Shown: piece after piece, positions 41,800 through 50,374 of the stretch
Layout of the letters: the number at the start of each line of letters is the position of its first letter
Position numbering within the stretch: position 1 is the first letter of the stretch
Assembly: GCF_031180885.1 (NCBI RefSeq)
Contig: NZ_JAPSLK010000002.1
Span: 124,001 to 188,000, forward strand
Length of the DNA stretch: 64,000 nucleotides
Origin: Saccharothrix sp.
Lineage (GTDB): Bacteria > Actinomycetota > Actinomycetes > Mycobacteriales > Pseudonocardiaceae
Reading direction: 5' to 3'
Program-made: the position numbers and the translations under genes
Notes under the pieces: generated by a model
What the model saw: the letters and a program-made list of their open reading frames with translations, nothing else
The model's database searches: none
Told to the model about the DNA's origin: nothing

Positions 41800-42671
41800 G
41801 CGAGCCGAGCGACCTGCTCGCCCCGCTGCGGGCGGTCGAACCCGACGAGCGCACCACCGTCGACATCGGGCGCGCGATCCGCACCGGCAAGCGGCGCAAG
41901 CGGATCAGGAACGGGTTGACCGCGCTGGCCGCCGTCGTGCTGACCGTCGTCGCCCTGTCGCCGTTCCTGGTCCGCCCGAGCCCACCACCGGAGCCCGCCG
42001 GACCGGCCGAGTTCGACGTGCTGCGCCAAGTCGTCCGGGTCGGCTCCGCCGCCGGCTACCACGGCATGAGCTACCAGACCGGCCGCTACCAGCACACCAT
42101 CCTGCTCGCCCGGGCCGCCGACCCGGTCGCGCAGGAGTTGGGGGCGATCACGGTCCACGCCCGCGGCCGGTACCCCGGGCAGGGTGGACCGGGGTGGGCG
42201 CCGCACGGTCAGCCCGCGCCCGACGTCCACGGCCGGCGCGCCGTCTGGCTGGACGCGGGTGGTCTGCTGGCCTGGGAGTGGGGCGACGGGGCGTGGGCGT
42301 CGGTCAGGTTGGAGCCCTCGTTCCCCGACATGCGTGACCGGGCGCATCGGGTGGCGCAGAGTGTCGTGCCGACCGCGGACACCCCCGTGCGTGTGCCGCT
42401 GACCGTCGATGGTTCGACCTTGCGCCAAGTGTCCCTGGTGGGTGTGCGGATTCCGTTGCGCGGCACCGGTGATCTCGGTGGGCTGGTGTTCGCCTCGAAC
42501 GACGAACCCACGGCACCCAACGCCGTCGTGGTGCTCGAGGAGGATCTCGCCGTGCACGTCGAATCGGTCGACGCGCCGCTCATGGGGGTCGCGGGCGAGG
42601 TGATCGACTCGGTGGAAGCCGTGTCCGACCCGGCCAACCGGGACAACTGGGTGGCCAACCCGGTGCGGTGA
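41796..42671 (+). CDS. Membrane-anchored sigma-factor partner (putative anti-sigma)
   Basis: 291 residues, ATG within ATGA overlap and GGAAGGAGG upstream. Residues 1-45 are cytosolic with TVDIGRAIRTGKRRKRIRN, then one membrane helix (about 46-64, LTALAAVVLTVVALSPFLV), then an outer domain of about 225 residues. It lacks the zinc-binding HxxxCxxC of ZAS anti-sigma factors. Coupling to the SigE-family gene and single-pass topology support a role in sensing or holding the sigma factor, but this is inference. Confidence 0.8.
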   Translation: MSEPSDLLAPLRAVEPDERTTVDIGRAIRTGKRRKRIRNGLTALAAVVLTVVALSPFLVRPSPPPEPAGPAEFDVLRQVVRVGSAAGYHGMSYQTGRYQHTILLARAADPVAQELGAITVHARGRYPGQGGPGWAPHGQPAPDVHGRRAVWLDAGGLLAWEWGDGAWASVRLEPSFPDMRDRAHRVAQSVVPTADTPVRVPLTVDGSTLRQVSLVGVRIPLRGTGDLGGLVFASNDEPTAPNAVVVLEEDLAVHVESVDAPLMGVAGEVIDSVEAVSDPANRDNWVANPVR

Positions 42672-42672
42672 A

Positions 42673-42700
42673 GGTGGGGGCGGGTGAGCCCGCCCCCACC
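42673..42700. terminator. Bidirectional hairpin terminator
   Basis: GGTGGGGGCGGG and CCCGCCCCCACC form a perfect 12-bp stem with a TGAG loop, between the convergent anti-sigma-like and BNR/P-domain genes. Confidence 0.85.
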
Positions 42701-42705
42701 GAGGG

Positions 42706-45618
42706 TCACAGCGTCAGCGTCCAGGAGTCGAGGGTGCCGATGTCCTGGGCCGCCGCGTCCTGCACCCGCAACGTCCAGGTGCCGGACCGGTTCTCGCCCG
42801 ACAGGTCGACCGGGTAGGCCTTGTCGATGTCGTCGGTGCTGCCGCCGGATCGGTTGTGCAGCACGTACGCGCTGCCGTCCGGCGCGACCAGGGTCACCAC
42901 GAGGTCGCCGATGTAGGTGTGCTTGATGTGCACCTCCACCGACGACGTGGCCGAGGCCGTGCCCTGGCAGGTCAACGGGATCGTGGAGGTCACCGTGGTG
43001 TTGTCGCCGATCGCCACGTCGTTGGGGTTGGTGCCGGTGCACGCGCCGCCGACCTGGTTGACCGTCAGCGTGAAGGTCGCGCTGCGGGTGGCCGACGCCG
43101 CCGTCCCGGTCAGGGTGATCGGGTAGGTGCCCGCCGGGGTGGTGCTCGACGTGGTGATGGTGACCGTGGCCGAACCGCCCGCGGTGACCGAGGTCGGGTT
43201 GAACGTGGCGGTCGCGCCCGCCGGGAGGCCGGTGGCGGACAGGGCGACGGACTCCGCCGTCCCCGACACCACGGACGTGGACAGGGTGACGGTCGCCGTG
43301 CCGCCCGGGTCGACGGCCGCGGAGGACGGGGTCGCCGAGATCGCGAAGTCGTTCGCCGGGGCCGTCGACGGCCGGATCTGGTAGATGCCCAGGCCGTAGG
43401 TGGCGGCCGTGAGCACGGTCTGTCCACTTGCGACGGACGGGGCGATGTCGGTCACCGGCACCACCGGCAGGTCGGTGCCCAGCGGGGACCAGTTGCCGCC
43501 GCCGTTGGTGGACACGAACGCGCCGACGTCGCTGCCCACGTACAGGATCGACCGGTTGAGCGGGTCCTGCACGATCTCGTTGACCGGCGCGTCGGGCAGG
43601 TTGCTGGAGATGTCGGTCCACGTGGTGCCGCCGTCCGACGTGCGGAACACGTGCGCGAGGTCGGAACCGTTGCGGTAGCCCGAGACCGTGACGTAGGCCA
43701 GGTTCGCGTCGGTCGGGTCGACGGTGACGCGGGTGATGAACCGCGTCGGCAGGCCCGTGGTGATCTCCCGCCACGTGGTGCCGGTGTCGCGGGTGACCCA
43801 CATCCGGCCGTCCTCGGTGCCCGCGTAGATGACCCGGCCGTCGCTCTTGGCCACGCCGATCGCGCTGATCGTGGCCCAGGTGCCGTGGGTGAGGTCGTTG
43901 GAGATCACCGAGAACGACGCGGCGGAGTTGGTGGACCGGTTCAGCCGGTTGCCGCCGTAGTACACGATCGCCGGGTTGTTCGGGTCGAACACGACCGGGG
44001 TCAGCCAGCCGCGCCGGGTGGAGGTCGTGCTGCCGAACGCGGACGTCGTGTTGCCGCCGTCGGTCGACCGGACGCACTGGCCGTTCTGGGCGCACGCGTA
44101 GACCTTGTTGTGGTTGGTCGGGTCGATCAGGTTGGCCAGGCCGTCGCCGCCGTAGATCTGGCCCCAACCCGCCCACGACCGCACGGAACCGTTGTCCTGC
44201 AAGCCGCCGCTGATCCGCGTCGGGTCCTGCTGCGAGACGGCCACGGTGTAGAACTGCATGTTGGACAGGTTGCGGGCCTTGGTCCACGTGCCGTTCAACG
44301 AGCCGTTCGACGTCGACCGGTAGACGCCGCCGTCGTTGCCGATGAACACCCGGCCGGACACCCGCGGGTCCACCGCCACGGCGTGCTGGTCGACGTGGAA
44401 CGACGAGCTGTTGCTGGTCCAGCTGGTGCCCGCGTTGGAGGACTCCAGCATCGGCACGCCCGGCACCCAGATGTGCTGCGAGGCGGCCGGGTCGACGAAG
44501 ATCCGGCCGAACCACCAGCCGAACGTCGACTGCGAGGACGACAACGCGCTGGTGTTGGTGATGCGGGTCCACGTGTCGCCGCGGTTGGTGGAGGTCCAGA
44601 AGCCCTGGAAGTTGCCGGGCGTGTCCGCGGAGATCGCGTACAGCCGGGCCGGGTCGGACTTGGCGACCGCGATGCCCATGCGGCCGTTGTTCGCGTCCGG
44701 CGCGGGCAGGCCGCCGCCGAGGCGGGTCCAGGTCTGGCCGCCGTCGGACGAGCGGTACGCGCCCGTGCCGACGCCGCCGTACGTGCGGCCCTCGGGCTTG
44801 CGGGTGTGGTCCCACATGGCCGCGTAGACGTAGTTCGGCTCGGACGGGCTGATCGACACGTCGATGCCGCCCGTGGTGGTGTTCACGCCGGCCAGGGCCT
44901 GCCGCCACGTCGTGCCGCCGTCCGTGGTGGCGTAGATGCCGCGCGTCCCGCCGGGCTGGTAGAGCTTGCCCGCGGCGGCGACGAAGATCCGGTTCGGGTT
45001 GGTCGGGTCGATCGAGATGCGGCCGATGCGGTCGGTGCCGTCCAGGCCCAGGTGCTGCCAGGTCGCGCCGGCGTCGGTGGAGCGGTAGACCCCGTTGCCG
45101 GGGAACGAGTACGACGCCGAACCGGGCGCGCCCTCACCGGTGCCGACGTAGAGGGTGCCGTTGCCGGCGACGGCCAGCGCACCCGTGGACTGCGGCAGGT
45201 CGCGGCTCCACGAGTAGCTGAAGGTCGTGCCGCCGTCGGTGCTCTTCCAGACGCCGCCGGAGGCCGCGCCCACGTACACGGTGTCGGGGCGGGTGGGGTC
45301 GACGGCGATGTCGGAGATCCGGCCGCCCAGGCCCGGTCCCAGCGACTGCCAGGCGGCTTGCGCGGTCAGGGTGCGGGAGTGCCCGTCGCGCAACGCGTTG
45401 GCCTCGCGCACGGCTCTCGCGAGGTTCGCGCCGATGTCGACGGTGTTCGGGTGCAGGCGCTGGCGGGCGAACCACTCGTCGCTGCCGGCGGGACCGAGGG
45501 GGTTGTCGTTCTCGACGTGCGGGGAGCCGACGACGCGGTCGGCGACGCCGGGGACGGCGGCTGCGGGGAGTAAGAGCATGGAGGTGCCGAGCAGGGCTAT
45601 GACCGTTTTGCGGCGCAT
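42706..45618 (-). CDS. Secreted BNR-repeat (sialidase/sortilin-like) protein with C-terminal P-domain
   Basis: 970 residues from the ATG of MRRKTVIALLG (GGAAGG upstream); a longer frame upstream overlaps the opposite operon and is rejected. Signal peptide about 1-27. Residues about 75-720 hold many BNR/Asp-box repeats: GGVWKSTDGGTTF, GVYRSTDAGATWQH, GIYATTDGGTTW, AYRSSDGGQTWT, giving a pair of propellers as in VPS10/sortilin and exo-glycosidase-like proteins. Residues about 720-850 are Ig-like (Ala/Ser/Thr-rich). The last 115 residues are a P/homoB domain: HIKHTYIGDLVVTLVAPDG, SGTWTLRVQDAAAQDIGTLD. Extracellular; enzymatic activity is not established. Divergent from the sugar importer. Confidence 0.88.
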   Translation of the reverse strand: MRRKTVIALLGTSMLLLPAAAVPGVADRVVGSPHVENDNPLGPAGSDEWFARQRLHPNTVDIGANLARAVREANALRDGHSRTLTAQAAWQSLGPGLGGRISDIAVDPTRPDTVYVGAASGGVWKSTDGGTTFSYSWSRDLPQSTGALAVAGNGTLYVGTGEGAPGSASYSFPGNGVYRSTDAGATWQHLGLDGTDRIGRISIDPTNPNRIFVAAAGKLYQPGGTRGIYATTDGGTTWRQALAGVNTTTGGIDVSISPSEPNYVYAAMWDHTRKPEGRTYGGVGTGAYRSSDGGQTWTRLGGGLPAPDANNGRMGIAVAKSDPARLYAISADTPGNFQGFWTSTNRGDTWTRITNTSALSSSQSTFGWWFGRIFVDPAASQHIWVPGVPMLESSNAGTSWTSNSSSFHVDQHAVAVDPRVSGRVFIGNDGGVYRSTSNGSLNGTWTKARNLSNMQFYTVAVSQQDPTRISGGLQDNGSVRSWAGWGQIYGGDGLANLIDPTNHNKVYACAQNGQCVRSTDGGNTTSAFGSTTSTRRGWLTPVVFDPNNPAIVYYGGNRLNRSTNSAASFSVISNDLTHGTWATISAIGVAKSDGRVIYAGTEDGRMWVTRDTGTTWREITTGLPTRFITRVTVDPTDANLAYVTVSGYRNGSDLAHVFRTSDGGTTWTDISSNLPDAPVNEIVQDPLNRSILYVGSDVGAFVSTNGGGNWSPLGTDLPVVPVTDIAPSVASGQTVLTAATYGLGIYQIRPSTAPANDFAISATPSSAAVDPGGTATVTLSTSVVSGTAESVALSATGLPAGATATFNPTSVTAGGSATVTITTSSTTPAGTYPITLTGTAASATRSATFTLTVNQVGGACTGTNPNDVAIGDNTTVTSTIPLTCQGTASATSSVEVHIKHTYIGDLVVTLVAPDGSAYVLHNRSGGSTDDIDKAYPVDLSGENRSGTWTLRVQDAAAQDIGTLDSWTLTL

Positions 45619-45768
45619 GGCAGGCCTTCCGGTGGGCAGGGTTGCCGCAGATGGTCCCGACGGGTCGGGGTGTCCGGTAGGGCCGAATTGCGGGGGTGTT
45701 TCACGGTTTACGGCCGACCGTTGTCGCGGTTCGGGCGGCTGTGGCACTGTGGCGCAGCTTCGAAGGGG

Positions 45769-46569
45769 GTGCGGTCTCGGGTGTGGCGGCGTTGGGGTCC
45801 GGTGGCGGTGCTCGCCGTGTTCCTGCCACCCCTGGCGCTGTTGGTCTCCGGCTCGCTGCACCGACCGGGGCTCCCGCCGCCGACCACGCCGGACCTGCTG
45901 CCATCGCCGGTGTCCACCGAGGGGTACCGGCTGGCGGCGGAGCTGGGCGGGCTGGTCCAGGCCACGCTGAACTCGCTGCTGGTGTGCCTGGTGGCGGTGC
46001 CGTTGAGCGTGGTGGTGGCGTCGATGGCGGGGTTCGCCATGGCCCGGCTGCCGCGCCGGGTCGCGGGCTGGGTGGCCGCGTTGTCGTTGGTGGCGTTGAT
46101 GGTCCCGGCGGTGGCGCTGTTGGTGCCGCGCTTCGCGGTGTTCCGGCTGGCGGGCCTGACCGACACGCTGGTGCCGCTGGTCGCGCCCGCGTTGATCGCC
46201 ACCTCGCCGCTGTTCCCGCTGGTCTACTACCTGGCCTTCCGCGCGATTCCCGGTGAGCTGTGGGAGGCGTGCGCGATGGAGGACCTGTCGCCGCTGCGCA
46301 CGTGGTGGCGGGTCGGGATGCCGCTGGTGCGGCCGGCGACGGCGGGCACGGCCGCGCTGACGTTCGTGCTGACCTGGTCGAACTTCCTCGACCCGCTGGT
46401 GTTCCTGTACGACCGGGAGCTGTTCACCCTGCCGCTGGCGCTGCGGTCGCTGGCGACGCTGGACGCGGCGGACTTCCCGGTGTTCCTGGCGGGGGCGGTC
46501 GTGGCGACCGTGCCCGCGCTCGTGGTCTTCGTGGTCGCCCAACGCGACCTGAAGGGGGTTTCCCGATGA
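45769..46569 (+). CDS. CUT1 ABC transporter permease (MalG-like)
   Basis: 266 residues from the GTG at 45769; a GTG at 45781 fits the upstream GAAGGGGG about as well. Six membrane helices; the EAA loop reads EACAMEDLSPLRTWWRVGMPLVRPA, split here as EACAMEDLSPLRTWW then RVGMPLVRP, which docks the ATPase. It belongs to the MalG/UgpE type of carbohydrate uptake transporter. Its stop overlaps the binding-protein start (ATGA). First gene of the operon permease-SBP-ATPase-permease. Confidence 0.88.
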   Translation: MRSRVWRRWGPVAVLAVFLPPLALLVSGSLHRPGLPPPTTPDLLPSPVSTEGYRLAAELGGLVQATLNSLLVCLVAVPLSVVVASMAGFAMARLPRRVAGWVAALSLVALMVPAVALLVPRFAVFRLAGLTDTLVPLVAPALIATSPLFPLVYYLAFRAIPGELWEACAMEDLSPLRTWWRVGMPLVRPATAGTAALTFVLTWSNFLDPLVFLYDRELFTLPLALRSLATLDAADFPVFLAGAVVATVPALVVFVVAQRDLKGVSR

Positions 46570-47876
46570 GAGCACGTGCGTTGGCGGTGGCGGCGCTGGT
46601 CGTGGCGGGGTGCGCGGGCACCGAGGAGGGGTCGGCGACGAGCTTGCTGGTGTTCGGCGACCCGCACGAGTTGGCCGCCTACCGGTCGTTGGAAGCCGCC
46701 TACGAGAAGGCCAACCCGGGCGCGGACGTGGAGCTGGTCGAGGCGAGCGACCGCAAGGACCTCATCGCGCGGCTGTCCACGTCCATCGCCGGCGGGAAGC
46801 CACCGGACCTGTTCCTGATGAACTACCGGTTCTACGGCCAGTTCGCGGCCAAGAACGCGATCGAGCCGGCCGCGCCGATGCTGGCCGCGTCGAAGGCGTT
46901 GCAGGCCGACGACTTCTTCCCGCAGGCGCTGGAGGCGTTCCAGGTGCGCGGGGAGCAGATGTGCATGCCGCAGAACATCTCCAGCCTGGTCGTCTACTAC
47001 AACAAGGACCTGTTCACGAAGTACGGGGTGGCCTTGCCGCGCGCCGGGTGGTCGTGGGACGACATGGTGGCGACGGCGATCGCGTTGACCCGGGACGCCA
47101 ACGGTGACGTGGTGAAGGGGGTCGACTTCGACCAGCCCGGGGCCGCGCCGACCGGTCCGCCGCCCGCCGAGTACGGCCTGGCGGTGTCGCCGGAGCTGAT
47201 CCGGCTGGCCCCGTTCGCGTGGTCCAACGGGGGCAGGCTGTTCGACGACGACCGCTCCCCCACCCGCATCGCGTTCGACGAGCCCGCGGTGGCCGCGTTG
47301 CAGAACTTCATCGACCTGCGCGGGCGGCACGGGGTGGTGCCCACCGACCAGGAGGTGGAGAGCCAGGACGACGAGGCCCGGTTCGCCGCCGGGAAGCTCG
47401 CCATGCTGATGTCGTCGCGCCGGTCCACCACGACGTTCCGGGCGATCTCCGGGTTCGACTGGGACGTGGCCGCGCTGCCCGTCTACAAGACACCAGCGAC
47501 CGTGCTGCACAGCGATGCCTACTGCGTCACGCGTGGGTCGTCGGACAAGGCGGCGGCGTGGAAGTTCGTCGAGTTCGCGCTGGGCGCGGAGGGTGCGGCG
47601 ATCATGGCCGGGACCGGGCGGACCGTGCCGTCGAACAAGGCGGTGGCCCAGTCGCCCGCGTTCCTCGACCCGGGTGCCAAGCCGCGCAACGCCCAGGTGT
47701 TCCTCGACTCGATCCCGGCCGTCCGGGCCACGCCGACGATCTCGACGTGGCCGGAGATCGAGGACGTGGCCAACGGCATCCTGGAGAACGCCTTGTACTA
47801 CAACCAGCCCACGACGGAAGTCGTGCGCTGGTTGGACGAGCAGACCAGACCGCTGTTCGAACGCGCGAACAAATGA
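46566..47876 (+). CDS. Sugar-binding lipoprotein of the CUT1 transporter
   Basis: 436 residues. Lipoprotein signal with lipobox VVAGC (Cys about residue 17). It is a typical family-1 extracellular solute-binding protein: LLVFGDPHELAAYRSLEAAY, PDLFLMNYRFYGQF, MPQNISSLVVYYNKDLF, GWSWDDMVATAIALT. It is tethered outside and delivers ligand to the two permeases. Overlaps both neighbours by 4 bp. Sugar not predictable. Confidence 0.9.
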   Translation: MRARALAVAALVVAGCAGTEEGSATSLLVFGDPHELAAYRSLEAAYEKANPGADVELVEASDRKDLIARLSTSIAGGKPPDLFLMNYRFYGQFAAKNAIEPAAPMLAASKALQADDFFPQALEAFQVRGEQMCMPQNISSLVVYYNKDLFTKYGVALPRAGWSWDDMVATAIALTRDANGDVVKGVDFDQPGAAPTGPPPAEYGLAVSPELIRLAPFAWSNGGRLFDDDRSPTRIAFDEPAVAALQNFIDLRGRHGVVPTDQEVESQDDEARFAAGKLAMLMSSRRSTTTFRAISGFDWDVAALPVYKTPATVLHSDAYCVTRGSSDKAAAWKFVEFALGAEGAAIMAGTGRTVPSNKAVAQSPAFLDPGAKPRNAQVFLDSIPAVRATPTISTWPEIEDVANGILENALYYNQPTTEVVRWLDEQTRPLFERANK

Positions 47877-48850
47877 CCGGGGTCGAACTGGTCGGGGTGC
47901 GGGCGGCGCACGACCGGCACGAGGTGCTGCGGGGTGTCGACCTGGTCGTGCCGCGCGGGGAACTGCTCGCGGTGCTGGGTCCGTCGGGGGCGGGGAAGTC
48001 GACGCTGCTGCGGGTCGTCGCGGGCCTGCACCCGGTGTCGGCGGGCGCGGTGCGGATCGCCGGGCGGGACGTGACGGCGACGAGTCCGGGCGGGCGGGAC
48101 GTGGCCATGGTGTTCCAGTCGCACGCCCTGTTCCCGCACCTCACGGTCGCGGACAACATCGCGTTCGGGCACCGGGTGCGGGGCCTGCGGCGCGGTCCGG
48201 CGCGGGCGATCGCGGCCCGGGCCGCCGAGGTCGCGGGCTGCGAGCACCTGCTGGACCGCCGCCCGCACCAGTTGTCCGGCGGGGAGCGGCAGCGGGTGGC
48301 GTTGGCGCGGGCGCTGGTCCGGGAGCCGGCGGTGTTCCTGCTGGACGAGCCGCTGTCCAATTTGGACGCTTCGCTGCGCGAGCGGACCCGGGCGGAGTTG
48401 CGGGCGCTGCACGACCGGGTCGGAGCGACCATGCTGCACGTCACCCACGACCGGGTCGAGGCGCTGACCCTGGGCGACCGGGTGGCCGTGGTGCGGGACG
48501 GGCTGGTCGAGCAGGTCGGGACGCCGGAGGAGGTCTGGCGGCGGCCGGCGACCCGGTTCGTGGCCACGTTCGTGGGGCCGATGAACGTGCTGCCCGGTGA
48601 CGGCCCCTGGCGGGCGGACGCGCATAGCGTGGGGTTCCGGCAGGAGGCGGTCCGGTTGGCGGACAACGGTGTTCCTGGCCGGGTGGTCCGTGTTGAGGTT
48701 GTCGGCGAGGACGCGTACGTGCACCTTGATGTCTCCTCGCACCCAGTGGTGGCCCGGGTTCCCACGGTCGAACGACCGGCGGTCGGGACCGAGGTGTTGC
48801 TGGAGGTCAAGGACCTGCACCTGTTCGACGAGTCCGGGAATCGGGCCTAG
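47873..48850 (+). CDS. CUT1 ABC transporter ATPase (MalK/UgpC-like)
   Basis: 325 residues. Walker A GPSGAGKST, Q-loop MVFQSHALFPHLTV, signature LSGGERQRVALARAL, Walker B VFLLDEPLSNLD, H-loop LHVTHDR. The C-terminal TOBE part (about 235-325) is present but shorter than in MalK. Many operons lack their own ATPase; here one is encoded between binding protein and second permease. Zero spacing to the next gene (TAG then ATG). Confidence 0.92.
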   Translation: MTGVELVGVRAAHDRHEVLRGVDLVVPRGELLAVLGPSGAGKSTLLRVVAGLHPVSAGAVRIAGRDVTATSPGGRDVAMVFQSHALFPHLTVADNIAFGHRVRGLRRGPARAIAARAAEVAGCEHLLDRRPHQLSGGERQRVALARALVREPAVFLLDEPLSNLDASLRERTRAELRALHDRVGATMLHVTHDRVEALTLGDRVAVVRDGLVEQVGTPEEVWRRPATRFVATFVGPMNVLPGDGPWRADAHSVGFRQEAVRLADNGVPGRVVRVEVVGEDAYVHLDVSSHPVVARVPTVERPAVGTEVLLEVKDLHLFDESGNRA

Positions 48851-49729
48851 ATGAAGGACCGGCAGCTGTGGCTGATGCTGTTGCCCTACCTGGTCGGGCT
48901 CGTCGTGCTGGTGTTCGGTCCCGCGCTGGTGACGGCGGCGATGGCGTTCACCGAGTACGACCTGATCGGGTCGCCGCAGTGGATCGGCCTGGCGAACTTC
49001 GTCGAACTGGCGACGAGCGTGCCGTTCCGGGCCGCGCTGGAGAACTCGCTGGTGTTCGCGGCCATCGCGGTGCCCCTGCGGGTGGCCGCCGCGTTGGGCC
49101 TCGCCCTGCTGCTGCACCGCCGCGCACCCGGTGCCGGCACCGCTCGGACGGTCGCGACGCTGCCCACCGCCGTGCCCGAGATCGCCTACGGGCTGCTGTG
49201 GCTGTGGCTGTTCAACCCGCTGTACGGGCCGGTGAACCAACTCGTGCGCCTGGTCGACGACACCGCGGCCCCCGCCTGGCTCACCGCGCCGAACGACGCC
49301 CGCGCGGCGATCATCGTGATGAGCCTGTTCACCATCGGCGAGATGCTGGTGGTGCTGCTGGCCGCCCGCCGTGCACTGCCGCAGGAAGTCTTCGAACTGG
49401 CGGCGTTGGAGGGCTCGTCGGGCTGGTCGCTGGCGCGCCGGGTCACGCTGCCCATGCTCGCGCCGGTCATCGCGCTGCTGGTGCTGCGGGACACCATCCT
49501 GAGCTTCCAGTTCTCGTTCGTGCCCGCGCTGGTGGTGACCGAGGGCGGTCCACCGCCGTACTCGACCACTTACCTCTCGCTCTACATCTACCGCAACGCC
49601 TTCGAGTACCTGCGCTACGGCCATGCGGCGGCGGCCACGCTGGTGGTGCTCGCCCTGACCGCGATCGCCGTCTACGCGCAGTGGCTGGTCATCCGGCGCT
49701 ACCGCGCGCTCGCTCGTCGTCCACTTTAG
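48851..49729 (+). CDS. CUT1 ABC transporter permease (MalF-like)
   Basis: 292 residues, starting directly after the ATPase stop. Six helices, first MLLPYLVGLVVLVFGPALVT; EAA loop ELAALEGSSGWSLARRVTLP. MalF/UgpA type. It completes the importer. The overall gene order (MalG, SBP, ATPase, MalF) is unusual, as the two permeases normally sit together. No regulator or glycosidase gene is in the operon. Confidence 0.9.
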   Translation: MKDRQLWLMLLPYLVGLVVLVFGPALVTAAMAFTEYDLIGSPQWIGLANFVELATSVPFRAALENSLVFAAIAVPLRVAAALGLALLLHRRAPGAGTARTVATLPTAVPEIAYGLLWLWLFNPLYGPVNQLVRLVDDTAAPAWLTAPNDARAAIIVMSLFTIGEMLVVLLAARRALPQEVFELAALEGSSGWSLARRVTLPMLAPVIALLVLRDTILSFQFSFVPALVVTEGGPPPYSTTYLSLYIYRNAFEYLRYGHAAAATLVVLALTAIAVYAQWLVIRRYRALARRPL

Positions 49730-49949
49730 ACAGCGGCAGCCCGGCCGCCCCCTGCTCCACCAGTGCCCGGCACGTCCCCGGCACCCCGCGCACCAGCCGG
49801 GCCCCGCCCACCACCCACACCTCGCGGCCGGCCACGCGGCACAGCGACTCCCGAGCGCCCACCCCGCCGACCACACGCACCGCGCCACCGACGTCCACCA
49901 CGACCACCTCCCGCAGGCGCCCCCACGCTACGAGCCGGCACCGGCCCAC
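49689..49949 (-). CDS. Small hypothetical protein, downstream of another small minus-strand frame
   Basis: 86 residues from a GTG. Two valine-rich strands with LREVVVVDVGGAVRVVGG and REVWVVGGARLVRG alternate with short helices, an alpha/beta-like pattern. Third codon positions are almost all G/C. It ends inside the 3' end of the convergent permease (41-bp overlap) and starts inside the 3' end of the next small frame (22-bp overlap). No family recognised. Real gene uncertain. Confidence 0.4.
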   Translation of the reverse strand: MGRCRLVAWGRLREVVVVDVGGAVRVVGGVGARESLCRVAGREVWVVGGARLVRGVPGTCRALVEQGAAGLPLSKVDDERARGSAG

Positions 49950-50185
49950 CCGCGCCGGCTGTCAACCTCTGTCAACTCCCGCACCCGCGCCGGCTGTCCA
50001 CCTCCCTCAACTCCCGGACCCGCCGGTCGAACCCCCACCACCTCGGGCGCGTCCCGCCACCGCGCCGCGAGCCGCGCCCGCAGCCCCCGCAACTCCTCGG
50101 CGATCAACGCGGTCCCGGACCAGGGTGCAGGGGTGGAGTGCTCTGCGGCAGCGCCCCCTGACGCTAGCCCGCAAGCCCTCCTCAT
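49928..50185 (-). CDS. Small hypothetical protein overlapping a 35-bp tandem repeat
   Basis: 85 residues from the ATG at 50185 (MRRACGLASGG), with a weak AGGGTG upstream. The central helix TALIAEELRGLRARLAARW looks coding. The C-terminal 25 residues are encoded by the tandem repeat; because the unit is 35 bp, the two copies are read in different frames, so the tail may be a recent frameshifting duplication. No family recognised. Together with the next frame it occupies the 645-bp gap between the importer and exporter genes. Confidence 0.35.
   Translation of the reverse strand: MRRACGLASGGAAAEHSTPAPWSGTALIAEELRGLRARLAARWRDAPEVVGVRPAGPGVEGGGQPARVRELTEVDSRRGWAGAGS
49947..50016. repeat. Two 35-bp tandem repeats
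   Basis: Units 49947-49981 and 49982-50016 differ at 3 of 35 positions. Each begins CACCCGCGCCGGCTGTC and ends CTCAACTCCCG or GTCAACTCCCG. Confidence 0.85.
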
Positions 50186-50215
50186 GGCGCACCCTGGCGG
50201 CTTTGCGCCACCAAT

Positions 50216-50233
50216 CCATACGGATGCGTATGG
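50216..50233. promoter_or_regulatory. 18-bp inverted repeat upstream of the ABC exporter
   Basis: CCATACG and CGTATGG are separated by GATG, a perfect 7-bp-arm palindrome 30 bp before the small minus-strand frame and 141 bp before the exporter start. A second short inverted repeat GTCC-TAAAA-GGAC lies at 50277-50289. Candidate operator; no adjacent regulator gene. Confidence 0.4.
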
Positions 50234-50374
50234 AACCGGCGTTCGACGAGACTTCGACCACGGCCCGTTCGGCAACGTCCTAAAAGGACCGTCCCCGATA
50301 TTCGTTCGCCGGCGCCGCCGCCCCTGCGGCAGCATGTCGTGGCAACCCCACAAAACACCGGTGAAGGGATACCT

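Noticed and set aside
42856..45573. 905-codon plus-strand frame opposite the BNR gene
   Set aside because: Valine/Asp/Arg-rich shadow; the minus strand carries clear BNR and P-domain motifs, a signal peptide and an RBS.
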